Below, piece by piece: positions 1-6,132 of a DNA stretch of 9,897 nucleotides. The stretch comes from Novosphingobium sp. 9U. GTDB lineage: Bacteria; Pseudomonadota; Alphaproteobacteria; Sphingomonadales; Sphingomonadaceae. The notes under the pieces were generated by a model. That model was not told the origin of the DNA, made no database searches, and worked only from the letters and a program-made list of their open reading frames with translations. The stretch's first letter is position 1; the number at the start of each line of letters is the position of its first letter. The DNA is taken from contig NZ_LR732542.1 in NCBI RefSeq assembly GCF_902506425.1, positions 1 through 9,897 on the forward strand, in the 5' to 3' direction. Both the position numbers and the translations under genes were made by a program.

Positions 1-702
1 GATGAACCTTGGAAGGATCACCCGCGAAGCTCCATCATGCGGCGGCACATGCCGACCGCGAAGACGACCATGCTCCCAGCAACGGCATCTCCAAAGCCCT
101 CTTGCAAACGCCGCTATTAGACGACGAAGGGCCGCTTACGCCCACAGGCTCCCCAAAGCGGTCATTCCGCTTTCCACCAAAAAATTGATCACCGTTGTAA
201 TCCATTCTCACCCAGCGCTACTGAGGCGTCAGCGATTGCGAAACCAGGACAACTTTCTTAGCCGAGGCTCTTAGAGTCGCACATCAATTCATCAAACATC
301 GGAACGGCCGTCCGTAGATGCTCGCGTACAACCAAAACGCAAGTGGGCATCGGGGTATGCATTTACAGAGATGTGAGAAAAGAATCGAGTAAAAGCAACG
401 ACTTTTGGCGGTTCTGTTAGTTCAACGCGAACCACTCTCCACAAGATGCACTCGGGTCCTTGAGGACCTTAACCGGTGCCAGCCCATCGGTACCATCGAA
501 TGCCGTGTTAGCGCACGCCACCCCCCGCTCCGGCCGGGACTGGAAACGTTGCCAGTGACGGCATGCGGACGTGTTTCAGAGGTGGTGAGTCCAAGCCGCC
601 AAAAGAGCGGAGAGCATCACCTGATAGCCGCAGCTTTCTGCGACCAAAAAAGGGCGAGTCGGTGGTGAGCGCATCAACCCGCCGTGTGCATTTATTTGCG
701 CA
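1..702. other. Left-edge stretch without a convincing gene
   Basis: I read all six frames here. Every open frame is short, low in recognisable motifs and lacks a good ribosome binding site. The longest are a 90-residue frame at 2-274 (+), which is arginine-rich with no domain, a frame at 405-668 (+), and a 56-residue frame at 35-205 (-) that begins plausibly but turns to low-complexity sequence. The segment may be decayed coding DNA or a junction between mobile segments. I see no tRNA, terminator or IS end. Confidence 0.5.
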
Positions 703-708
703 ATGCGC

Positions 709-737
709 TTGACCTGCAGCTCTACCGTGTGTACATA
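709..737 (+). promoter_or_regulatory. Candidate hicAB promoter
   Basis: A TTGACC hexamer at 709-714 is followed after 17 bp by TACATA at 732-737, a fair -35 and a weak -10 match. The -10 lies inside the palindrome at 730-745. Transcription would start about position 744, right at the hicA ATG at 745. This fits the absence of any Shine-Dalgarno sequence there. It is a motif match only, with no experimental support. Confidence 0.35.
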
Positions 738-745
738 TATGTACA
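730..745. promoter_or_regulatory. 16-bp perfect palindrome, probable HicB operator
   Basis: TGTACATATATGTACA reads identically on both strands. It overlaps the candidate -10 and touches the hicA start codon. HicB antitoxins with a ribbon-helix-helix tail bind palindromic operators as dimers and repress their own operon, and the HicB here has such a tail. Occupancy should block RNA polymerase. The site-to-protein pairing is inferred from location. Confidence 0.6.
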
Positions 746-927
746 TGGAATGGAACAGCAGGCTCATCGTCAAGCGCCTCCAGAACGAAGGCTGGCAGCA
801 CGTCTCGACGAAGGGCTCGCACGCGAAGTTCCGCAAGGGTGAGCAGACGGTGATCGTGCCGCACCCGAAGAAAGACCTGCCGAGCGGCACCGCCTGGTCG
901 ATAGCGAAGATGGCGGGCTGGCTGTGA
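745..927 (+). CDS. hicA: HicA-type toxin, mRNA interferase
   Basis: This 60-residue protein has the HicA (YcfA-like) double-stranded RNA-binding fold signature. It has an N-terminal helix with an NSR-IVKRL pattern, then GW at 16-17, the KGSHAKF strand motif at 23-29 with the expected catalytic His26, and the VPHPKKDLP-GT block at 38-49 followed by a helix ending in AGWL. HicA toxins cleave mRNA and are neutralised by HicB. I chose ATG 745 because it gives the usual family length and N-terminus. ATG 739 and ATG 703 are in frame upstream, but neither has a Shine-Dalgarno sequence. The hicB gene begins 60 bp downstream on the same strand. The start codon touches the palindrome at 730-745, so the operon is probably autorepressed. 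The gene appears intact. Confidence 0.9.
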   Translation: MEWNSRLIVKRLQNEGWQHVSTKGSHAKFRKGEQTVIVPHPKKDLPSGTAWSIAKMAGWL

Positions 928-934
928 CCAGCCC
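915..934 (+). other. Hairpin spanning the hicA stop codon
   Basis: GGGCTGG (915-921) pairs with CCAGCCC (928-934) around a 6-nt loop. The stem straddles the hicA stop codon at 925-927. There is no U-tract, so it is not a classical terminator. It could slow ribosomes, protect the 3' end of hicA or adjust the hicA:hicB ratio. A weaker 5-bp stem (AGCGC/GCGCT, 947-960) follows. The function is unknown. Confidence 0.35.
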
Positions 935-987
935 CATTCCGATCAAAGCGCTAAGGCGCTCTGCTCTCGGTAGTGAAAGGGAACCAC

Positions 988-1383
988 GTGAAGTATTTCT
1001 ACGCAATCATGGAGCAGGAAGGTGACAGCGCTTATGGCGTGACCTTCCCCGATCTACCCGGCTGCTTCTCAGCTGCCGATCGGATCGAGGATGTCCTGTC
1101 GAATGCCAGCGAGGCATTGGAACTTTGGTTCGACGACCAGCCCGAGGTCGAGCCCATGCGGATGGATCAGGTCAAGGCTGCAGCCGCCGATGCGCTGGCG
1201 GCCGGCGGCACTCTTCTAGCTGTTCCGTTCATCACGAACGATCACAAGGTTATGCGGGTGAACCTGTCGCTTGAGCGTGGCATCTTGGCTGCGATTGACA
1301 AGGCGGCTGGTGAGCGCCGCCTAACCCGATCGGCGTTCCTCGCTCAAGCTGCGCGTAACGAGATCACCGGGGCACATCAGTAG
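988..1383 (+). CDS. hicB: HicB-type antitoxin
   Basis: The 131-residue antitoxin has two parts. Residues about 1-60 form the degenerate RNase H-like HicB domain, with KYFYAIMEQEG, the YGVTFPDLPGCFSAAD motif and a helix ALELWFDD. Residues about 88-131 form a ribbon-helix-helix DNA-binding tail: MRVNLSLERGILAAIDKAAG then LTRSAFLAQAARNEI. HicB binds HicA through the N-terminal domain and the operator through the C-terminal domain. I prefer GTG 988, where AAAGGGA lies just upstream. GTG 973 would add five residues and has no better ribosome site. The arrangement toxin first, antitoxin second is the usual one. Such modules commonly stabilise plasmids or other mobile DNA, which fits the neighbouring transfer genes. 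It appears intact. Confidence 0.9.
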   Translation: MKYFYAIMEQEGDSAYGVTFPDLPGCFSAADRIEDVLSNASEALELWFDDQPEVEPMRMDQVKAAAADALAAGGTLLAVPFITNDHKVMRVNLSLERGILAAIDKAAGERRLTRSAFLAQAARNEITGAHQ

Positions 1384-1386
1384 GCC

Positions 1387-1403
1387 AGCCGACGTCGTCA
1401 GCT
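1387..1403. terminator. Weak hairpin between convergent hicB and phage remnant
   Basis: AGCCGAC (1387-1393) and GTCAGCT (1397-1403) form a 7-bp stem with one mismatch and a 3-nt loop, between two genes that end face to face. A short TTTAAT follows on the + strand. The stem contains the CGACGTCG palindrome. It is placed where a bidirectional terminator would be useful, but it is short and has no real U-tract. Confidence 0.2.
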
Positions 1404-2215
1404 TTAATGATAGATCAGCGAGATGAACAGGTCGCCGGCGCCGACGGGCGTGTTGTCGTTATCGGCCTCGAAAGCGGTCGCACCTTAGCCGCAGCCCGTG
1501 CCCAGGTATATGCCGGTAGGACTGAAGATCTCCTGCAGATCCGCAACTTGGCCCGCGGCGCCGGGCATCTTGAGGTAGATCGTGTCCGTGCCAACCGCCG
1601 GTGCCGCCGTACGGTTGTAGAGCTTGAACACCGCCTCACTGGTGTTCTTGTTGTGCGGGCGCCCGCCGGCGATCTTACAACCGCTCGACTTAACCGAGAC
1701 CGAGTTCGTATCGGCGGTGCTGGTCCGCATGTACACGGTCTGCGAACCGTTCGGCCTCGGCGAGTTGAAGAGGGTGACGCCACCCATGCCGTTGGTGCTC
1801 GAGGGTAGCGCGGCCAGGCCAATGTTGCGTTCTGCACGGCAGGCGGCACGGAGCGTAGGAACGCGGTCACGGCCGCCGGATCCGAGGTGTACGCCGAGAT
1901 GCGCGCACGCACGTAGCGAGACGTCGGAGGCAGGTAGAACAGGCCATTACCGGTTGACGTGTAAGAGTCAGTGCCGACAGCCGAGATCGCGTTGATCGCG
2001 GTCCAAGTCGTGTTGTCGTTCGAGCCTTACCAAGTCACGGTCCCGGCCTAGGTGCCGATCAGCTGAGCCGAGACCGCCTGGTAGCCCGTGGTGTCTGCCG
2101 TGAACAGGACAGCATCGACAGCTGCGCCTGCGGTTACTGCAACCGCCTTGCTGTCGGCGTACTTGACGTAAGAGCCTTCGGCATCGCCGGCGGCCGGATT
2201 GACATCGTTCGGGCT
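1404..2215 (-). pseudogene. Decayed phage-type virion/structural protein gene
   Basis: Read on the minus strand from 2215 to the stop at 1406-1404, most of a protein of roughly 270 residues can be pieced together, but it is broken. In-frame stops occur at 2050-2048 (TAG) and 2029-2027 (TAA), inside a block reading GT-x-AGTVTW-x-GSNDNTTW. The x positions were probably sense codons such as Trp and Gln. The frame then shifts near 1790-1800. A third stop (TAA 1487-1485) precedes GATAFEADNDNTPVGAGDLF and ISLIYH. The composition is rich in Gly, Thr, Ser and Asn, with beta-type repeats (SYTSTGNGLFYLPPTSRYVR). The C-terminus has an 'ADND...V.AGDL..SL.Y' pattern, which resembles small structural proteins of tailed phages. 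No start codon remains upstream, so the 5' end is lost. The family assignment is from pattern memory; the loss of function is directly visible. Confidence 0.65.
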
Positions 2216-2402
2216 GGGAAGCCCCAGCCTGCCGGCCGGGAGGAGCGCTTCCGATCGACAGCCTCCAGCAGAGCGGCTTATGTGCCATCAGCGTCGACTT
2301 TGTTGCATCTGAAGGCCTTCAGCCCCTCGCTGAGCAGTCGTCGATCAGCTTCGGCCCTTGATAAGCCCCATTTGTCCGTAGCACCCTCGCATGGGCTTAA
2401 GG
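2216..2402. other. Gap between two remnants, no gene seen
   Basis: No frame here has a sensible start, ribosome site or motif. The phage-like reading frame fades upstream of position 2215 and the caspase-like remnant stops at 2403. The stretch contains a perfect 14-bp palindrome (2309-2322) and, beside it, a sequence like an insertion-sequence end. It probably marks a recombination junction. Confidence 0.4.
2309..2322. repeat. Perfect 14-bp palindrome in junction region
   Basis: CTGAAGGCCTTCAG is a perfect 14-bp palindrome. It sits next to GACTTTGTTGCATCTG (2296-2311), which resembles the outer end of inverted repeats of some IS903/IS5-group elements. No transposase and no partner repeat are visible in the window, so it may be coincidental. 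Confidence 0.3.
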
Positions 2403-2552
2403 TTAGGCGCAGGTGTCGGGATGGGTATGGCCGGCATAGTAGAAGAGGGCTGTGCCGACGAGCGCTTTAGCTGATACCTGTTGCAGCACCCCATTGAGTA
2501 GAGCGGTAAATCGTGCGTTATTGCTGTTCGCATCGGGGAGCATCAAGGTTTC
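2403..2552 (-). pseudogene. Truncated caspase-like (peptidase C14) domain remnant
   Basis: On the minus strand an open segment runs from about 2552 to TAA 2405-2403. It begins ETLMLPDANSNNARF, continues with a helix (ALLNGVLQQVSAKAL) and ends with ALFYYAGH at 2450-2427. In caspase-like/metacaspase domains a strand ending in 'LLTDANAT' precedes a helix, and the next strand ends in 'LFYYAGHG', whose His belongs to the His-Cys catalytic dyad. Both landmarks appear here in the right order and spacing. The sequence after the His is foreign (THPDTCA, then stop), so the Gly, the downstream half and the catalytic Cys are missing. There is no N-terminal strand either. A first ATG lies at 2543. It is almost certainly non-functional. 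An accidental resemblance is possible, given the short length. Confidence 0.4.
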
Positions 2553-2564
2553 ATCCTGCCTGAT

Positions 2565-2829
2565 TCAGATCGCGAAGCCCGCCGTCGCGAGCACGAGCGC
2601 GACAACACCAGCTAAGATCCCCAGGACCGAATCCGGCGCGCCACGGCGCCGTCGTGGACGACATTTCGGGAATGCGCGATCCGGGTGCGACCGGCGGCGA
2701 TGCCCTCTCAAAGGTCGATCCCCCCACAACAGCAGCATGGCCGCGATGACGACCACAAGCTCCCGCGGCGGCAGGTCGCCGATCAGCTAGGGGCATAGCC
2801 GTAAGCATCAATTTGGCGTCACGCGTCAT
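2565..2829 (-). pseudogene. Small two-helix membrane protein gene, frameshifted
   Basis: A strong ribosome site (GGAGG at 2839-2835) lies 5 nt before ATG 2829, which overlaps the stop of the preceding gene by 11 nt. The frame reads MTRDAKLMLTAMP, then degenerates into low-quality sequence. Removing one base at position 2788 (A on the minus strand, in CCCCTAGCTG) joins it to a frame reading LLIGDLPPRELVVVIAAMLL, with a Trp-bounded first hydrophobic helix. An Arg-rich loop follows (RPLRGHRRRSHP, CRPRRRRGAP), then a second helix (SVLGILAGVVALVLATAGFA), and the stop is TGA 2567-2565. The restored protein would be about 87 residues. I do not recognise the family. Its operon position suggests an accessory role in conjugation. 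The break could be a true mutation or a base error. An alternative is translation from GTG 2756. Confidence 0.5.
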
Positions 2830-3124
2830 GAGGCCCTCCGTTGGTCGAGAATGTGCGTTGGTGGTCTGCAGCGGGTTCGACCTCGTCGGGGTCCGGGCCG
2901 CGAAGCTGCTCCCAGACCAGCTCAGCGATGCGCCACACGGCAACGAAGGCCATGCCGGAGAAGAATGCGAGCACCCACTGCTCGAGCTGCTCGATGCGGC
3001 GCAGCTGGTCGGCCATCTCGGCACACCCTGCGGGAGTGCCCGTATTCGGGTCGCAGGCGTGCTCGAGCAGCTTTCGGCTTTGCTCGACCCAGTCGGTCCA
3101 CACTGAAGTTCCTGCTTTGGTCAC
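2819..3124 (-). CDS. Small single-helix membrane protein downstream of relaxase
   Basis: This is a 101-residue protein of unknown family. GTG 3124 overlaps the relaxase stop by 4 nt (GTGA), a typical coupled start. GTG 3103 is an alternative with a better-spaced AGGA site, giving 94 residues. Residues 1-47 are polar, with two Cys (24, 34) and a short charged amphipathic helix (MADQLRRIEQLEQ). Residues about 48-71 form one membrane helix (QWVLAFFSGMAFVAVWRIAE). The last 30 residues are hydrophilic and acidic (GPDPDEVEPAADH). The gene ends inside the start of the next small gene. Operon placement and the membrane helix suggest an accessory transfer factor, but nothing in the sequence gives its activity. 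The coding frame is supported by overlaps at both ends. Confidence 0.7.
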   Translation of the reverse strand: MTKAGTSVWTDWVEQSRKLLEHACDPNTGTPAGCAEMADQLRRIEQLEQWVLAFFSGMAFVAVWRIAELVWEQLRGPDPDEVEPAADHQRTFSTNGGPHDA

Positions 3125-6100
3125 AGGCTGAGATCCAGGTTCTTCTCGGGCACGGGCAGCTGCGGCGTGATCGGCCCGCGCGGCTCGGCCTTGAGTGTCT
3201 CGCGATCGACCAGGGGCTTTGGTGGCTCAGCGGGGTTGTTGGCCGCGCCTCCCGGGTTGGCCGCTGCGGGATTGTTGGGCGCGCCGGCACCCTGCGGCGA
3301 TCGTGCAGGATCGATCGACTTCTCGCCGATCGCCTCGAGGGCGCTCATCTTGTTGCCGGGGTTGCGCTCGATCGAGCGGACGAGCTCGGAGGCATCATTG
3401 GTGACGATGGTGATGTCCTCGCGAACGCGGGTCGCCATGACATGCGTCAGGCGCTCGTTGGACAGGTTGCGCTCGGCCGAGTGCATGACGCCGATGCCCT
3501 GGTCGGTGGTCATGCCCTGTGCCTGGTGCATGTTGATCGCGTAGGAGAGACCGAGCCGCTCCAGCATGCGGTCGCCATGAGCAAGGTCGATGACGTCGCA
3601 CTTGGCGTTCTGCACCCGGATGACGTCGGCGCCCACTTCGAGGATCTTGGCGTCCTGCGAGCGGATCAGGTCACGGGACTTGTCGCTGTCGGTCCATCGC
3701 ACCTTGTCACCTTCGTGGAGTTTCAGGCGCTCCTTCTCGTAGAGGGTCAGCGGGTCCCGATTGTCGTTCGGGTCAAGCTTGGCTGGGTCGAACTTGAGCT
3801 TGCGGCCGTGCTCGTCGACCAGGTGGACCTTGCCGTTCTTGTCGACGCGCTCCACCTCGTAACGGCCGCGCTCGAGCCCCGCTGGCCGCGTGCCGAGCAT
3901 GACGGTCAGGACCTGGCCCGACCGGTAGGTCGCGGCATAGCGCAGCTCTTCGTGTACCGCGTTGACCTGGCTGAGCGTGGTGACGCTGCGGCCCTCGCCG
4001 GTGATCGCACCCTCTGCTCGCAGGCCGTCCTGGATGCGCTCATTGAGGTGGGAGCGGGCATCGCGGCCCGACGCGTAGACGGCGGTGCGGTCGCGGTCGT
4101 CGGCCGAAAGCGCCAGCCACTTGTCCGCCGCGACCGAGAGGTAGTCGTTGCCAGCTTCCACGATGCGCTCGCCGAGCACCTCGAAGGCCTCCCGGAACTT
4201 GCCGCTCCCGGTAAGCGTCGCCACCGCCTTCATGTGGTCGGTCTTCTGGCGCTGGCTGATCTCGAGCCGTGCCAACGACGGGTCATGGCTCTGGACCAGG
4301 CTGAAGGCCTTACCAGCGTCGATCGGCTGCAGCTGCTTGCGGTCACCGATCATCACGAGGCGGTCCACCTCGAGCGCGTTGGCGACCGTCACCAGGTTGT
4401 TCATCTGGTGGTTGCCGACGAGCGATGCCTCGTCGAGCACCAGGATCGAACCGCGCAGCGCGTTGCTCGAGGCATCATAGCGAGGCCCGCTGCCGGCGAG
4501 GGCGCCACGCAAGTGCTCGTTGACGAACGAGGAGACGGTCTGCGCCGGGATCTTCGCCTCGTCCTGCAGCATGGTGACCATCTTGTTGGCGAAGGCGAGG
4601 CCGATCACATCGCGGCCTTCTTCCTTGGCAACCGCCGCCATGGTCTCGATCAGGGTGGTCTTGCCGGCGCCGGCGACGCCTTGAACGACAACCGTTCGGT
4701 CGGTGGACGAAAGCGCCAGGATGGCGGCGCCGAGCTGCTCGCCATTGAGCGGGCGATCGCCGGCCACCGTCTGCAGGCGCTCGGTGGCTTCGCCTGCAGC
4801 CACGATAACGGGGCTGAGGCCTCTGCCCTCGTCGATGCCTCCGAGGAGTTTGCGCTCCTGCGCGATGTGCTCGGGCGTGGTCACCAGCGAGTAGGCGCCA
4901 TCGTGCCGATCGGACTTGCCGGCGACCAACTGGCCGTTCTCGATCAGAGCCTCGATGCGGGTGTCGACGCGATCGAAGGTGACGCCCTTGATGCCAAGGT
5001 CCATCGCCTGCTTAGCAACCTGCCCGCGATCGAACGCGGCCTCGCGCGCGCCGAGGATCCGCACCGCGGAAGCAACCGCCATCTCGGTGCGCAATTCCGA
5101 TGGTGTCAGCGTCGCGCGAGCTAGACGGTCGGTAGTGAGTGGGTCGGCCGGACGGAGATAATCGCCCAGAGTGGTGCGCAGGTTCGCGAAGAGCTCGCGC
5201 ATCCCTGAGAGGGTGCCGGCTTCTCGTTCCGCCGAACGATCGCCGGCTCGGCTACGCGCCTCCTCCACCAGAGCCTTGCCGTCGAAGCCCATGGCAGCCG
5301 CGCGGTCGCGCCAATCGGCTGTCATTGCCTGTCGATCCTCGACGTTGATCTTGGCGTCGCGGGTATTCACGACGACACGATCCTGCGCTCGTGGGTTCGA
5401 TACGCCGACTTCGGCAGCCTTTTTGACGACGTCCTCCCGCCGCTGGCTGAACGTCTCGAGGACGCCTTTGGGCACGCCCTGAATCTCGAACTGGCCGTGC
5501 TTGCCGGTGATCTCGGTTCGGTAGCCGATCTTCTCCAGCTCGGCCCTCAGAGCGGCGTGATAGGCCGAGCCGATGACGGTATTGTTCTTCCAGATCTCGC
5601 CGTTCCAGAGCGCCTTCCAGCCTTGAGCGGTCTTCGTGATCGCTGCGACGACGGCATGTGTGTGGAGCTGCGGATCAAGCTTGCGCGAGGTGTCGTGCTG
5701 GAAGGTCGCATAGACGAGATTGCCGGTACGTACCGGCTCACCCTTGCGGCCGTTGGAGTAGTCGCGAGCTTCGGCATACTTGCTCTCGATCATGCCCATG
5801 GCGGCGCGCACCGCCTTCTCCTGCGCCACGAGGATGCGCTGGTCGCCGGTGACGAGCGCGAGCACGCTGACGCTCTTGGGTGCCGAGAACGTCAGGTCGA
5901 GCCCGGCGCGGCGGTTCTCGGACGCATTGACGACAGTGCCATCAGGTAGCTTGCCGTTGAGCACGTTCTCGAAGTCGGCCTTGCTGACTTCGCCCTTGCG
6001 GCCGAGATCCTTGGCACCCGCTCCGCCCCAGGCGCTTAGGCCTTCGGCATGCTCGCCGGTGTAGTAATCGTCCTTGGCGAAGTAGCCGGCCGCGCCTGCG

Positions 6101-6129
6101 GCCGAGCCGACGGGGGCGATGGAGTGCAT
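3121..6129 (-). CDS. traI: MOBF conjugative relaxase-helicase (TraI/TrwC type)
   Basis: This 1002-residue enzyme nicks one strand at oriT, stays covalently attached to its 5' end and unwinds the plasmid for transfer. Residues 1-300 are the MOBF (TrwC) relaxase domain. Candidate catalytic tyrosines are Tyr16 and Tyr22/Tyr23 (GYFAKDDYYTGE). The metal-binding histidines are His145, His156 and His158 in HDTSRKLDPQLHTHAVV. Residues about 450-910 are a RecD-like SF1 helicase: Walker A GVAGAGKT (484-491), Walker B VLDEAS (564-569), GDRKQLQP (595-602), the YAINMHQAQGMT motif V (863-874) and TRVREDITIV (900-909). The last 70 residues are Pro/Ala/Asn-rich and probably disordered. The length is close to TrwC (966). 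ATG 6129 lies 3 nt after the coupling-protein stop. All motifs are present, so it should be functional. Confidence 0.96.
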   Translation of the reverse strand: MHSIAPVGSAAGAAGYFAKDDYYTGEHAEGLSAWGGAGAKDLGRKGEVSKADFENVLNGKLPDGTVVNASENRRAGLDLTFSAPKSVSVLALVTGDQRILVAQEKAVRAAMGMIESKYAEARDYSNGRKGEPVRTGNLVYATFQHDTSRKLDPQLHTHAVVAAITKTAQGWKALWNGEIWKNNTVIGSAYHAALRAELEKIGYRTEITGKHGQFEIQGVPKGVLETFSQRREDVVKKAAEVGVSNPRAQDRVVVNTRDAKINVEDRQAMTADWRDRAAAMGFDGKALVEEARSRAGDRSAEREAGTLSGMRELFANLRTTLGDYLRPADPLTTDRLARATLTPSELRTEMAVASAVRILGAREAAFDRGQVAKQAMDLGIKGVTFDRVDTRIEALIENGQLVAGKSDRHDGAYSLVTTPEHIAQERKLLGGIDEGRGLSPVIVAAGEATERLQTVAGDRPLNGEQLGAAILALSSTDRTVVVQGVAGAGKTTLIETMAAVAKEEGRDVIGLAFANKMVTMLQDEAKIPAQTVSSFVNEHLRGALAGSGPRYDASSNALRGSILVLDEASLVGNHQMNNLVTVANALEVDRLVMIGDRKQLQPIDAGKAFSLVQSHDPSLARLEISQRQKTDHMKAVATLTGSGKFREAFEVLGERIVEAGNDYLSVAADKWLALSADDRDRTAVYASGRDARSHLNERIQDGLRAEGAITGEGRSVTTLSQVNAVHEELRYAATYRSGQVLTVMLGTRPAGLERGRYEVERVDKNGKVHLVDEHGRKLKFDPAKLDPNDNRDPLTLYEKERLKLHEGDKVRWTDSDKSRDLIRSQDAKILEVGADVIRVQNAKCDVIDLAHGDRMLERLGLSYAINMHQAQGMTTDQGIGVMHSAERNLSNERLTHVMATRVREDITIVTNDASELVRSIERNPGNKMSALEAIGEKSIDPARSPQGAGAPNNPAAANPGGAANNPAEPPKPLVDRETLKAEPRGPITPQLPVPEKNLDLSL

Positions 6130-6132
6130 CGC

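Noticed and set aside
35..205. 56-residue minus-strand frame starting MDYNGDQFFGGKRNDRFGE
   Set aside because: The first 30 residues look plausible but the rest is low-complexity. The ribosome site is weak and no family is recognised.
703..744. hicA start at ATG 703
   Set aside because: It would add 14 atypical residues (Cys-rich) and has no ribosome site. The HicA family begins near the ATG at 745.
508..890. Open frames on the - strand across hicA
   Set aside because: They overlap a clear HicA on the other strand and their sequences are Arg/Ala/Ser-rich with no domain.
2851..5124. 757-residue open frame on the + strand
   Set aside because: It is antisense to the relaxase, whose catalytic and helicase motifs are all present. 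The composition is Leu/Val/Arg/Asp-rich without domains, as expected for the mirror frame of a GC-rich gene.
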